Below are positions 7,462 to 17,095 of a stretch of DNA of 64,000 bases, piece after piece (position 1 is the first letter of the stretch; each line of letters begins with the position of its first letter). The stretch lies in contig NZ_BAOS01000004.1 of the NCBI RefSeq assembly GCF_002443295.1, positions 124,001 through 188,000 of the forward strand. The letters are read 5' to 3'. This stretch comes from Candidatus Scalindua japonica. GTDB taxonomy: Bacteria; Planctomycetota; Brocadiia; Brocadiales; Scalinduaceae. The position numbers and the translations under genes were made by a program. The notes beneath the pieces were generated by a model. That model ran no database searches, had not been told where the DNA came from, and was given only the letters and a program-made list of their open reading frames with translations.

Positions 7462-9541
7462 AAGGCAAGCTATACATACACTGTATGATGAGGGCATGTC
7501 TAAAAAAGAGATCGCCAGAGTTCTCAAAGTGGATATAATATACAGTGGAATTTCAAGTCGAAATTATGATAGCGTTAATGATGTTGGTAATCAGACAAGC
7601 TACACAATGCAAAACCTTGTAGAAGGCCAGACGTATTATTTTGCGGTAACCGCGTATGACACAGCTAATAATGAAAGTGGCTACTCTGAAGAGGTAGTTT
7701 ATACTATTCCTATACTTGACATTACAGCACCTTCAACCCCAACCAGCCTGCAGACAACAATTATTTCTACATCTCAAATTAATCTTTCCTGGAATGCTTC
7801 ATCGGATAATATTGGAGTAACAGGTTACAGAATCTATAGATATGGAATTCAAGTTGCTGATGTTTCCAGCACCACATACAATGATACAGGGTTAAGTCCA
7901 TCAACAACATATTCTTATACAGTTTCTGCCTACAATGCAGCAGGAAATGAGTCTGAACAATCATCCGCCACTTCTGCTACCACTTTTTCTTTGCCTAACA
8001 ATCCTCCTGTATTATCACCTGTTGGTAATAAATCTGTTAATGAAGCTCAGGCATTAAGTTTTGCTATTTCAGCTACCGATCCTGATGGTGACGATCTGAG
8101 TTATACAGCAAATAATCTCCCATCTGGAGCAAGCTTTAATGAAAACACAAACACTTTAGACTGGACACCAACCTACAATCAGGCGGGAACATTCACAAAT
8201 ATAAATTTTCAAGTAAGTGATGGTAAAGATGTTGATTCGGAGAGTATAACGTTTACAGTATGTAACGTTAATCGTTCACCGGTACTGGACCCGATTTCAG
8301 ACATTACGGTAATTGAAGGCGCTACGGTAACCCTTAGCCCGACAGCCACTGACCCAGATGGAGATTCACTGACATTTACGTACACTGGTTGGATGACCAC
8401 AAACAGCTATACAACAAATTTTAATGACCCAGGTATTCATACCGTAACGGTAACGGCAAGTGATGGAACATTAACAGATTCACAGAATATTACTGTTACA
8501 GTATTAAATCAAGATCTCACAGCACCAACAATAACCGCTGTCAATGCTGTTAGTTCTTCAACACAGGTTATCCTGAACTTCAGTGAACCAGTAGATGAAG
8601 CAAGTGCAACTAACGTGTCAAATTACAGCATTGACAATGCAATTTCAGTTTTTTCAGCTTCGCTTGATTCTGATCAAAAGACAGTTATCCTTTCTACAAG
8701 CGAACATGTTGAAGGTATCAACTATGTCTTGACAGTAAATAATATCAAAGATATTGTAAGCACTCCAAATATAATTGCTTTTAACACCATGGTGAGCTAT
8801 AACTTTGTGGACCTATTGATAATCAGTAATCTTACTGTAGAAAGTGGTCAAGATTATGAAGCTATTGAGAATGGGATGTTAAAAGGAGCTATGGTATATA
8901 TTGATCAAGATACTACATACGTTAGCGTACCGACTTTTCTGGAAAATGCCACTTACATCAAGACTGCCAACAATGACAAAGGAGAAAACAAGGCTACATT
9001 TCTTAGCTTCAATGTGAATCAGGTTGTCACCGTATACGTTGCTCATGACGATCGGATTACTACGAAACCCTCCTGGTTAACATCATTTATCGATACTGGT
9101 GATGACATTGTTACAACGGATACTACCTTAAGCGTATTTACTAAGGATTATTTTGGAGGAACAATTACTCTAGGCGGCAATAAAGGCCAAGGGCGCAAAA
9201 GTATGTACACGGTCATAATAGTAAAATATAATGGTGGTGGTAGTGGATGTACCGATGCAGATGGAGACGGTTGGTGTATAGAGGATGGTGATTGTGACGA
9301 CAATAACCCAAATACATATCCAGGAGCTGTAGAGCTTTGTGATAGTATAGACAATAACTGTGATGGTGTTATTGATGACGGATGTGGTGGATGTACCGAT
9401 GTAGATGGAGACGGTTGGTGTGTAGAGGATGGCGATTGCAATGATAATGATCGGCATGTTTATCCTGGTCATACCGACGCGGGCGGTAAATGGGGCAGAG
9501 ATGGAGTTGACAATGATTGTAACGGAATAATTGATGGATAG
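7445..9541 (+). CDS. chimera: transposase N-terminus fused to Fn3/Ig/MopE surface protein
   Basis: The first 30 or so residues (MINEDKRQAIHTLYDEGMSK...) are the helix-turn-helix start of a transposase. From about 7535 the frame continues without a break into an unrelated secreted-type protein. In order it shows a partial fibronectin type III domain, a full Fn3 domain (about 7730-7990), two Ig/cadherin-like domains (about 8010-8500), a SbsA-type Ig-like domain, an unassigned region, and two MopE-type DGDGDCDD calcium-like motifs at the end. No signal peptide remains. An upstream ATG at 7337 lies inside parB in another frame and is unlikely to be used. The surface protein is therefore probably not exported. 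Confidence 0.75.
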   Translation: MINEDKRQAIHTLYDEGMSKKEIARVLKVDIIYSGISSRNYDSVNDVGNQTSYTMQNLVEGQTYYFAVTAYDTANNESGYSEEVVYTIPILDITAPSTPTSLQTTIISTSQINLSWNASSDNIGVTGYRIYRYGIQVADVSSTTYNDTGLSPSTTYSYTVSAYNAAGNESEQSSATSATTFSLPNNPPVLSPVGNKSVNEAQALSFAISATDPDGDDLSYTANNLPSGASFNENTNTLDWTPTYNQAGTFTNINFQVSDGKDVDSESITFTVCNVNRSPVLDPISDITVIEGATVTLSPTATDPDGDSLTFTYTGWMTTNSYTTNFNDPGIHTVTVTASDGTLTDSQNITVTVLNQDLTAPTITAVNAVSSSTQVILNFSEPVDEASATNVSNYSIDNAISVFSASLDSDQKTVILSTSEHVEGINYVLTVNNIKDIVSTPNIIAFNTMVSYNFVDLLIISNLTVESGQDYEAIENGMLKGAMVYIDQDTTYVSVPTFLENATYIKTANNDKGENKATFLSFNVNQVVTVYVAHDDRITTKPSWLTSFIDTGDDIVTTDTTLSVFTKDYFGGTITLGGNKGQGRKSMYTVIIVKYNGGGSGCTDADGDGWCIEDGDCDDNNPNTYPGAVELCDSIDNNCDGVIDDGCGGCTDVDGDGWCVEDGDCNDNDRHVYPGHTDAGGKWGRDGVDNDCNGIIDG

Positions 9542-9629
9542 GACAGATTCTGTTTTACGATATGTTTAGCCGTTTAGTCTAAGGTCTTCATTGAGGGTAT
9601 AGAACGTAATCTGAGTTCAAAAGACAATC

Positions 9630-9851
9630 CTACCAGACCTCACTATGATTTAATGCCTTTTTCTTGCGGAATGAACGTTCTCTTTCATCTGCAAAGGTAG
9701 ATAAGGTTATATCTTCCTGAATCTCTTACGCATCTTTTACAAGATCGCGCGCTTTTAAAGAGAGAGACATCATCTTTTTTGGCCAGGCGCTTAATAGTAT
9801 CATATAGGGGCCTTTCTAAAAAACATTTATCCTTGGGTTTTTTGTAGGCAT
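9630..9851 (-). pseudogene. decayed ribbon-helix-helix type antitoxin gene
   Basis: Read on the minus strand, the ATG at 9851 starts MPTKNPRINVF. It then needs a frame change to read LYDTIKRLAKKDD, another to read LSLKARDLVKDA, and crosses a TAA before EIQEDITLSTFADERERS and KKKALNHSEVW with stop at 9630-9632. Together these pieces match the small antitoxins paired with RelE/ParE-type toxins. At least three lesions show that the gene is dead. I see no clear toxin next to it, and nothing I can support in 9852-10122 apart from a run of C near 10087. Confidence 0.6.
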
Positions 9852-10122
9852 TTTTAATTTCCTTACTTGTGAAAAAACGGCCAACATGAAATTTCTTTAG
9901 TAATTATTTTAACTGTAGTCTCTTCACTTCTTAAAGTTAGATCGCTGTTGGCATATGAGTTTATCGGAAATAATGACGTATCACTTATGACACACCATGT
10001 CAAGTATTAATACAATGATTCCATCATACAAACGTTATGTACATTTAACTTTTCAAATTTTACAGTACATTTATTACGCACCGATTACCCCCCCCCTACA
10101 CCCAGTTACAATTGTAAAATAC

Positions 10123-11148
10123 CTACTCCGAATTCTTCAGCTCTTGATAGAGCAATAACCCACCAATAGTAGTATTGACATAAAGTGTACATAGTCTCCA
10201 TAAAAAAGTATAAATAGCAGCTATTGGAGTTGCCACGCAGGACGCCATTAATACAAGAGAGCTTATTTCTGCTATGCCGGAAGCTCCGGGAGTAGGGCTG
10301 AAATAGCTCAGCAGAATAATAAACAGCTGAATATACATTACATCATATACATTTACACTACCTCCCAGCCCAACGATAATGAAATATGGTATAACCAGAC
10401 GAACAGCAAAGAAAAAACAGGTGAATAAATAGCCAACCATTAAAGCCATTTTGCCTTGTTCGGCCATTAAGAGGATTGATTCTCTGCAATTGACCAGCCC
10501 TTCCGCAAACTTCTTCAGGAAATTCTCTATCTTTGCATTTTTATCCTTAATTATTCCTTTGTTTTTAAAGTGTGTAAACAAGGAAAACTTTAAATTATTT
10601 ATTAAGTGTGTAAAGAACATGCAGAGAATAAAGATCAATGTCATTGTCCCTACTGCAACCGAGGCACTCTTAATCATCAATTGCAAAGAGTATCCCATTG
10701 TTGGAGAATTAAACATAGCGGTTGAAATAAGAGCGGTAATCAGGAAAAAGAGAGTACAGACAAAGGACAAAATAGAACCTGCTGATGCCTGAGAATAGGG
10801 GATTTTATCTCTGGAGATAAAATAGATCTGAGCAACACCGCCACCGGTTTGTGATGGTGTTATTGCTCCCATAAATATGTTAGCATATGCTGCTTTAATT
10901 GAGGTGAACATTGTAATACGGGGGTTGATTACACGCATGAGGAAATAAATACGTACACCTGTAATAAGACCCTCAAACCAAGATAGAAAGAAGGCAATGC
11001 TCAGCATACAATAATTTATATTCTTAAAGAGGAAATCAAAGGATATACCACCGTTTTGATACGAAGTGTAGAAAAAAATTCCAAGTTGACTGGCCAGCGA
11101 AATAGCAACAAAGATTTTAATTCCTAATATTATCTTCTTTCTATCCAT
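10123..11148 (-). CDS. flippase-like membrane protein (LPG synthase TM / UPF0104 family)
   Basis: The 341-residue polytopic membrane protein has about eight hydrophobic segments. The signature of the family is visible: a TPSQTGGGVAQIY loop after the third segment and SPTPGASGIAEI near the C-terminus. The family includes the flippase part of MprF and proteins thought to move lipids or lipid-linked sugars across the membrane. No lysyl-transferase domain is attached. The gene stands alone, so its substrate cannot be inferred. Confidence 0.8.
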   Translation of the reverse strand: MDRKKIILGIKIFVAISLASQLGIFFYTSYQNGGISFDFLFKNINYCMLSIAFFLSWFEGLITGVRIYFLMRVINPRITMFTSIKAAYANIFMGAITPSQTGGGVAQIYFISRDKIPYSQASAGSILSFVCTLFFLITALISTAMFNSPTMGYSLQLMIKSASVAVGTMTLIFILCMFFTHLINNLKFSLFTHFKNKGIIKDKNAKIENFLKKFAEGLVNCRESILLMAEQGKMALMVGYLFTCFFFAVRLVIPYFIIVGLGGSVNVYDVMYIQLFIILLSYFSPTPGASGIAEISSLVLMASCVATPIAAIYTFLWRLCTLYVNTTIGGLLLYQELKNSE

Positions 11149-11661
11149 CTATTTGAAAAGCGTATATACTCTCCGTTCCTGATCAAGACAAGTCTGATAA
11201 GAGATTATTTACCGCAAAGAATATAAACTATCAAAGATTATTAACGGTTATCTTAAATTCTTCTTTTAGAATTGGAGTATGTAATTTTTATGAAAATATG
11301 TATTGAGATTACTTGATTTCCAAAAGCCTCTTTTTAAGAGCAATTGATATTAAAGAAAATGATACACTATTTTTCAAGAATATAATGAATCATGTTGTGT
11401 TTTGAAAATAAAACAAATTGCAGTTATATACCTTTTTATTTTTTTCTGTCAAGTAACTGTAATCAAGGAGCTTAAGTTACTGTATGGATTTTTCAGACAC
11501 TATAATTTATTGTATTGACTTTTCTTCACCTATGGTGAGTACTTTTATTTGCAATAGCAATCAGGATATGGTATTTTTTTAGATTGTTTATTATGTACAG
11601 GAGACAAATATTTTCAATTTATGTAAGAAGTAACTATTAAATATTATCTGTTTTAAGTATT
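11149..11661. other. divergent intergenic region
   Basis: These 513 bases separate the minus-strand flippase-like gene from plus-strand msrA and must hold both promoters. The sequence is strongly AT-rich with many T runs. I see no gene, repeat or clear operator. Confidence 0.4.
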
Positions 11662-12195
11662 ATGGATATTAATAATATTGAAATTGCTCTGTTTGCAGGT
11701 GGTTGTTTCTGGTGTATGCAACGCCCTTTTGATGAACTGGATGGCGTAGTATCTACTGCCGTTGGTTATACAGGTGGTCACACTGAAGATCCTACTTATG
11801 AAGAAGTATGCTCTGGTGAAACCGGCCATGCAGAAGCTATTGAGATAAAATATGACCCTGCACAGATCACTTTTTCTCAATTACTTGATGTCTTCTGGAG
11901 AAATATTGATCCTACAACTACAAACAGACAATTTGCAGATTCGGGATCACAGTACAGAACAGCTGTTTTTTACCATAATGAGGAACAGAAGGAGTCAGCT
12001 GAATCGTCGAAAAAAGAGTTGGGTAACGCAGGTATACATTCAAAACCGATCGTGACAGAAATTATTCCTGCATCATTCTTTTACAAAGCAGAAGAATACC
12101 ATCAAAAATATTACAAAAAGAGTTCAGATAGATACAAGAGATATATGTCCGGATCAGGTAGAGAGAGATATCTGACTAAGACGTGGGGTAACTGA
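11662..12195 (+). CDS. msrA: peptide methionine sulfoxide reductase MsrA
   Basis: The 177-residue cytoplasmic enzyme reduces the S epimer of methionine sulfoxide in proteins. The active-site motif GGCFWC is present, with catalytic Cys15. The conserved GYTGGHTEDPTYEEVCSGETGHAEA and QYRTAVF blocks follow. The length is normal for a single-domain MsrA; no MsrB partner is fused. No strong ribosome site precedes the ATG. It probably protects against oxidative damage. Confidence 0.95.
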   Translation: MDINNIEIALFAGGCFWCMQRPFDELDGVVSTAVGYTGGHTEDPTYEEVCSGETGHAEAIEIKYDPAQITFSQLLDVFWRNIDPTTTNRQFADSGSQYRTAVFYHNEEQKESAESSKKELGNAGIHSKPIVTEIIPASFFYKAEEYHQKYYKKSSDRYKRYMSGSGRERYLTKTWGN

Positions 12196-12260
12196 ATTAT
12201 ATAATATTTATTTTACAACATAATAATTATTCTATTTAATTAAATTAAAAGGAGTAGAAA

Positions 12261-13883
12261 TTGAAAGTCCTTGTTTCAGATAAAATGTCTCAAGACGGTA
12301 TTGATGTGCTGAATGCGGTTGATGAGATACAGGTAGTGTACAAAACAGGTATGAGTACGGAAGAGTTAATAAAAGAGCTTCAGGATGTTGACGCGCTTGT
12401 TATCCGTTCTTCGACTAAAGTTACTAAAGAAGTATTTGAAGCGGTAAATAAACTGAAAATTATTGGAAGGGCAGGTATTGGAGTTGATAATGTTGATTGC
12501 AATGTTGCCACAGAACGCGGTGTTATCGTAGTAAATACACCCAGCGGAAACGCTACTACTACCGCGGAACATGCTATTGCCATGCTCATGTCACTGTCCC
12601 GACATATTCCACAGGCAGATAAGAGTATGCATGCGGGACTATGGGAAAAATCCAAATTTACCGGAACAGAAATTACTGGAAAGGTACTGGGTGTTGTCGG
12701 GTATGGAAACATAGGCAAGATTGTAGCTGACCGTGCACTGGGCCTTAAGATGAGAGTCATTGTGTTTGATCCTTTCTTGACATCTGAAGTTGCAGCAAAA
12801 GATGGAGTTGAGCTGGTTACAAAAGAGAAGCTTTTTGAGCGTTCTGATTATATCACAGTACACGTCCCATTAAATGATTCTACACGCGACCTGATCAACA
12901 AAAAGAGTATCGAGACAATGAAAACGGGAGTCCGTATTCTCAATTGCGCGCGTGGTGGAATTGTCAATGAATCTGACCTTATTGATGGCTTAAATTCCGG
13001 AAAAATTGCCGGCGCTGCGGTTGACGTCTTTAAGGAAGAACCGCCTCCTAAAGACAATCCTCTCTTACAACATGAAGGTGTTGTCTGCACACCGCACTTA
13101 GGAGCTTCTACAGCAGAGGCTCAGGTGAATGTTGCTGTACAGGTTGCAGAGCAAATCAGGGACTATCTTCTAACGGGAGAAATACGTAACGGAATTAATT
13201 GCCCTTCTATCAGTTCAGAAATGGTAAAGGTACTTAGCCCATATCTGAAACTTTGTGACAAATTAGGGTCTTTTCAAGGTCAGATACATCGTGAAACCCA
13301 TGAGGAAATTAAAAAATTAACTATCAGTTATTCCGGTTCCGTAACCGATTATGATACGGGCGCCTTGACTTCAGCATTAGTACACGGGTTTTTAAATACG
13401 GTTTCTGATGGGTCTGTTAACTTTGTTAATGCACTCAGTATAGCCGAATCCAGAGGGATAGTGGTTGAAGAAAACCTGGTACACCATGTACAGGATTTTG
13501 CTAATCAAATTACATTTTCAGTTTCTGGCGAAAAGCAGACTAATTTGATAGCGGGCACAGTATTTGGGAAGAAAAATTACAGATTTGTTCATTTTAATGA
13601 TTTTTTTCTGGAGGTAATACCGGATGGCTATCTCCTGGTCCTTCATAACTATGACAGACCTGGAGTAATTGGTAAAGCTACTTCTATCCTGGGTAGTCAT
13701 GAAATCAATGTTTCTCGAATGCAACTGACTCTGGACAAAACTTTTCAACCGGGGTCGAATGAATCTTGTCTTCAGGAAGCAGTATCCTTTATTAATATTG
13801 ACCAACCTGTCAATGAAATGATCCTGGAAGAACTGATGAAGCTGGATAATGTTATTGCCGTTCATCAAATTGACTTGAATTAA
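12261..13883 (+). CDS. serA: D-3-phosphoglycerate dehydrogenase
   Basis: First enzyme of serine synthesis, oxidising 3-phosphoglycerate with NAD. The 540-residue length is that of the long SerA type: substrate and NAD domains (GVVGYGNIG nucleotide motif, catalytic Arg, Glu and the PHLGAST His), an intervening domain, and a C-terminal ACT domain (NYDRPGVIGKATSIL) that usually senses serine. The start is a TTG preceded by AAAGGAG. One base separates its stop from the dCMP deaminase start, so the genes are co-transcribed. Confidence 0.95.
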   Translation: MKVLVSDKMSQDGIDVLNAVDEIQVVYKTGMSTEELIKELQDVDALVIRSSTKVTKEVFEAVNKLKIIGRAGIGVDNVDCNVATERGVIVVNTPSGNATTTAEHAIAMLMSLSRHIPQADKSMHAGLWEKSKFTGTEITGKVLGVVGYGNIGKIVADRALGLKMRVIVFDPFLTSEVAAKDGVELVTKEKLFERSDYITVHVPLNDSTRDLINKKSIETMKTGVRILNCARGGIVNESDLIDGLNSGKIAGAAVDVFKEEPPPKDNPLLQHEGVVCTPHLGASTAEAQVNVAVQVAEQIRDYLLTGEIRNGINCPSISSEMVKVLSPYLKLCDKLGSFQGQIHRETHEEIKKLTISYSGSVTDYDTGALTSALVHGFLNTVSDGSVNFVNALSIAESRGIVVEENLVHHVQDFANQITFSVSGEKQTNLIAGTVFGKKNYRFVHFNDFFLEVIPDGYLLVLHNYDRPGVIGKATSILGSHEINVSRMQLTLDKTFQPGSNESCLQEAVSFINIDQPVNEMILEELMKLDNVIAVHQIDLN

Positions 13884-13884
13884 A

Positions 13885-14385
13885 ATGGATGATTATATTA
13901 AAAGTGGCACAGATAAAAGACCGTCCTGGGATGACTACTTTATGGAAGTCGCTAATGCTATCTCCAAGAGAGCAACGTGTGATCGTGGAAAGAGCGGTTG
14001 TGTCATTGCGAAAGAGAGGCAATTCATAGTTTCAGGATATGTAGGTTCTCCTTCCGGTTTCCCACATTGTGACGATGCAGGACACCATATTAAAAAAATC
14101 ACTCATGGAAATGGAGAAGTCACTGAACACTGCATGCGTACGGTTCATGCTGAACAAAACGCAATATGTCAGGCTGCAAGGATAGGTGTTTCTATCTCTG
14201 GAGCTACACTTTATACCAGAATGACCCCTTGCAGAACGTGTGCTATGCTTCTTATCAATTGTGGAATAAAGAGGGTTGTTTGTGAGAGGAAATATCACCA
14301 GGGAGAAGAATCTGAAAGTATGTTTAAAGAAGCTGGCATTGAGTTGGTTTATAAACATAATGAACATCAGCAATACTATCAATAG
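13885..14385 (+). CDS. dCMP deaminase family protein
   Basis: The 166-residue zinc enzyme carries the cytidine-deaminase-type motifs: His-Ala-Glu in TVHAEQNAICQAA and the PCRTC cysteine pair. It should convert dCMP to dUMP for thymidylate synthesis, as ComEB-type enzymes do. The start is 1 base after the serA stop, and a flavin reductase gene follows 12 bases downstream. The clustering with serA is compatible with one-carbon and nucleotide supply, which is inference. Confidence 0.88.
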   Translation: MDDYIKSGTDKRPSWDDYFMEVANAISKRATCDRGKSGCVIAKERQFIVSGYVGSPSGFPHCDDAGHHIKKITHGNGEVTEHCMRTVHAEQNAICQAARIGVSISGATLYTRMTPCRTCAMLLINCGIKRVVCERKYHQGEESESMFKEAGIELVYKHNEHQQYYQ

Positions 14386-14397
14386 GGAAAAATATTC

Positions 14398-14985
14398 ATG
14401 AAAAAATCATTAGGAGCAAAGACTCTGGCATTTCCAACTCCTGCCTGGATAGTGGGCACATATGATAGAGAAGGCAAGCCTAATGTAATGACAATTGCCT
14501 GGGGTGGTATTTGCTGTTCGAAACCACCTTGTGTCAATATATCTGTGAGAAAAGAGAGGTACTCTTATGATAATATTATAGAGAAAAAAGCATTTACTAT
14601 AAATATTCCTTCTGAGCATTATATTAAAGAGGCTGATTATTTTGGTATTGCCACAGGGGGGAAAACGGATAAATTTGTTGATACCGGACTGACTCCCGTA
14701 AAAAGTGATCTGGTTGATGCTCCTTATATAGAAGAGTTTCCCCTGATCCTTGAATGTAAGATGATACACAAAAATGAAATTGGTATACACACTCAATTTA
14801 TTGGTGAAATTGTTGATGTTAAGGCTGATGAGTCTGTGCTTGGGGAGGAAGAGTTGCCTGACATTAATAAAGTCTTACCTGTTTTTTTTGCTCCTGTAAT
14901 ACGCACATATCACGGAGTTGGCAAGTCTCTGGGAAATGCGTTTTCTTTGGGGAAGGAGATACGAAGTCTAAATAAAAAACCCTGA
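14398..14985 (+). CDS. flavin reductase-like FMN-binding protein
   Basis: The 195-residue protein has the flavin reductase split-barrel pattern: TPAWIVGTYD at the start, NVMTIAWGGICCSKPPCVNISVR for FMN contact, then KAFTINIP and the EFPLILECKM block. Such proteins bind FMN and often act as NAD(P)H:flavin oxidoreductases or simple electron carriers. It is the third gene of the serA unit, 12 bases after the deaminase gene. The physiological partner is unknown. Confidence 0.85.
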   Translation: MKKSLGAKTLAFPTPAWIVGTYDREGKPNVMTIAWGGICCSKPPCVNISVRKERYSYDNIIEKKAFTINIPSEHYIKEADYFGIATGGKTDKFVDTGLTPVKSDLVDAPYIEEFPLILECKMIHKNEIGIHTQFIGEIVDVKADESVLGEEELPDINKVLPVFFAPVIRTYHGVGKSLGNAFSLGKEIRSLNKKP

Positions 14986-15087
14986 GGATTCAGTCCACTA
15001 CATTCGAAATCTTATTCAGAGAGAAGCCCTGCTTCCCCGGACAAAAGGCGCTGAGGAATTTTCGCGGGGACTCCATACTAATCAGTA

Positions 15088-15519
15088 ATGTTAAAGAAGA
15101 TTAATCATGTTAATATCGTTGTCAGCAATCTTGATGAAACAAAAGAGTTTTTTATTCAGCTTGGTTTAGAGATTGGTGATGCATCTGAGTTGTCAGGAGA
15201 ATGGATATCCTCGATAGTCGGTCTTGCTGACGTGAAGGCCAGGTATGCGACACTATACTTGCCCGGAACAGAGACAAACCTGGAATTGATTGAGTACTCC
15301 TCTCCTCCATCCGAAAAAGATCTGGATATGGACAAAGCAAACCAGATTGGATTCCGTCATATCGCGTTTGAAGTTGATGACATTGATGCAGAAGTCCTCA
15401 GCCTTAAAGATAAAGGGATTAAATTTCTCAGCTCGATACACACATATCCTAAGACCGGAAAACGTCTGGTTTACTTTTGGGGACCAGACAGAATCCTATT
15501 AGAATTAGCTCAATACTGA
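15088..15519 (+). CDS. VOC (glyoxalase-fold) family protein
   Basis: The 143-residue protein starts INHVNIVVSNLDETKEFF, the usual first strand and helix of the vicinal oxygen chelate fold. It has the metal-type residues His (NHVNI), Glu (LELIEY), His (FRHIAFEV) and Glu (LLELAQ). These form two beta-alpha-beta-beta-beta units. The reaction cannot be told; relatives include glyoxalases, dioxygenases and epimerases. The cupin gene begins 10 bases downstream, suggesting a joint unit. Confidence 0.85.
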   Translation: MLKKINHVNIVVSNLDETKEFFIQLGLEIGDASELSGEWISSIVGLADVKARYATLYLPGTETNLELIEYSSPPSEKDLDMDKANQIGFRHIAFEVDDIDAEVLSLKDKGIKFLSSIHTYPKTGKRLVYFWGPDRILLELAQY

Positions 15520-15529
15520 GAGGAACAAA

Positions 15530-15850
15530 ATGAATGTCAGTAATGTGTTCTCCGGTATACAAAAACAAATGCCTGAGGAAATCATAGAGACAATTGTCCA
15601 GTCTCATCAAATTAAAATTGAACGAATTATTTCTCGATCCCACTCAACCTCTGAAGGAGAGTGGTATGATCAGGGCAGAAACGAATGGGTGCTCATATTA
15701 AAAGGTAATGCCGGCCTGTTGTTTGAGGGTAATGATCAGACGGTTATCATGAAAACCGGTGATTACCTCAATATACCCGCTCACCGTAAACACCGTGTAG
15801 AATGGACTTGTCCCGAAGGAGAGACTATCTGGCTTGCGGTACACTACTGA
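15530..15850 (+). CDS. cupin-domain protein
   Basis: A 106-residue single-domain cupin. The two conserved motifs are recognisable: EWVLILKGNAGLLFEG (motif one region) and GDYLNIPAHRKHRVEWT (motif two with the His ligands). The metal-binding residues are only partly canonical. It follows the VOC gene by 10 bases with a GAGGAA ribosome site. It may bind a small acid or metal, but no substrate is evident. Confidence 0.85.
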   Translation: MNVSNVFSGIQKQMPEEIIETIVQSHQIKIERIISRSHSTSEGEWYDQGRNEWVLILKGNAGLLFEGNDQTVIMKTGDYLNIPAHRKHRVEWTCPEGETIWLAVHY

Positions 15851-16062
15851 ACGCAACCTGGCAAGCACAGCTTGGTATCGGAACTAAATATAGATTTGAC
15901 CATTTTTGCATATAAGTCATATCCGTCATTATGATTATTAGTTGATGTATTCAATGTACGTTAATGAAATAGATGACCTAACCAGTAATCAATATACTCC
16001 TGGGTTCCAGGGTACATTAATTATTTTTGACCGGAATACGCATGATGAAGTGATGTATGTGT

Positions 16063-16836
16063 TTACTCCACAAATATTTTTACAAACCACTCGAGAAGAT
16101 ATGCAAGGTATTCAATATCTAAATAGGCTTCCGCGTTTCTGTCTACATGGAGCTTGCAGCTTGCGGAATACTCATCATCAGCTTCCCAGAAACATAAATA
16201 CAAAGGCACACACGGCAGAAGCTTAAATCCACAAATATAATCTGCCTTCAACTTTCCGATGGTCTCAAAGCCTTCTAACTCTCTGCATCTTGACACAAGT
16301 CCAGTTAAATCATTGTTAAATTTTTCTGCTATTTTATCTTCCGCATTTTTTTGAAAAGCCTTTGAATGTGATGCCGCGTCAGGGAAGTGCCCCATTGATA
16401 CCCAATCACCTGTTAAAGGTATCTCTCCTTTTCGACGAACATAGTCATAGATGATGATTTTTGACCAGGAGTGTTCAACATACTTTGCATCTGCAAAAAG
16501 GCCTTCATTATTGACCTCATACTCTTTATTCATCATTTTTAACCTAATCGAGCCCCTACCGTTTCTCTTATCGTAATTGCCGCCTATGGCATCTGCCGCC
16601 TCTTTGAGATCAATGTCCTTAATCTCTTTCTCTAATTCCCTGCTTACCCGTTTATAATTATTCTCAATAGTAACTACCGATTCTTGATCAACCGACACTT
16701 CATCTTCCTGTTTTACATAAGGACATTCAGACATCTTTCTCTGCGCACTGGTTACTTTCAATGCAAATGCCATACACGTAGATTCTCCACATTCTCCACA
16801 GTTATTTCCCGGTAATTTTTTGTAAATATCAATCAT
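16063..16836 (-). CDS. Fe-S cluster domain plus DUF3786 protein
   Basis: The 257-residue protein begins with a four-cysteine 4Fe-4S motif (NNCGECGESTCMAFA then CPYV), as in the corrinoid/CO dehydrogenase gamma subunit. The rest (about residues 85-257) is DUF3786-like, with GDWVSMGHFPDAASHSKAF and CVPLYLCFWEADDEYSASCK. Related proteins occur in anaerobes with corrinoid metabolism, but a function is not established. It stands alone on the minus strand between the cupin gene and the symporter unit. Confidence 0.8.
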   Translation of the reverse strand: MIDIYKKLPGNNCGECGESTCMAFALKVTSAQRKMSECPYVKQEDEVSVDQESVVTIENNYKRVSRELEKEIKDIDLKEAADAIGGNYDKRNGRGSIRLKMMNKEYEVNNEGLFADAKYVEHSWSKIIIYDYVRRKGEIPLTGDWVSMGHFPDAASHSKAFQKNAEDKIAEKFNNDLTGLVSRCRELEGFETIGKLKADYICGFKLLPCVPLYLCFWEADDEYSASCKLHVDRNAEAYLDIEYLAYLLEWFVKIFVE

Positions 16837-16888
16837 TAAAACTCAGGCACTTATTTCGTAAATTAACACAAAATTTTATTCGAATTCC

Positions 16889-17095
16889 TTATTCTTCCTT
16901 ATTATCTGCAAACAGAGACCAATAGAGTTGAAAGAAAACAGCAGTTACTACTGCGTACAATACTGTAACGCAGAGGCTGTAAAAGGCCCATGATGGAAAC
17001 CCGAGGATATTACTGGTACTGAATTCTGTAAAAAACCATGGTACCGATGCGACAAGAAGTAATGCTGAAATACAACATAATCTGAACTTTGTCAT
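16889..17095 (-). CDS. small membrane protein of a sodium symporter unit
   Basis: A 68-residue protein with two hydrophobic segments and a short charged tail, separated by a GFPSWAFYSLC loop. Its size and pattern resemble the small DUF997/YhdT-type or symporter small-subunit proteins encoded next to sodium:solute symporters. It lies 102 bases downstream of the symporter gene on the same strand. It could assist folding or activity of the larger transporter, by analogy only. Confidence 0.65.
   Translation of the reverse strand: MTKFRLCCISALLLVASVPWFFTEFSTSNILGFPSWAFYSLCVTVLYAVVTAVFFQLYWSLFADNKEE

Noticed and set aside
10087-10100. Recurrent C runs followed by TA (5830, 10087, 23652, 51967)
   Set aside because: They share only a short homopolymer and differ in context; one may be a ribosome site on the minus strand. 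No common function is supported.
15942-16226. Plus-strand open frame of 94 codons
   Set aside because: It overlaps the DUF3786 gene end in antisense, has no ribosome site and no family features.
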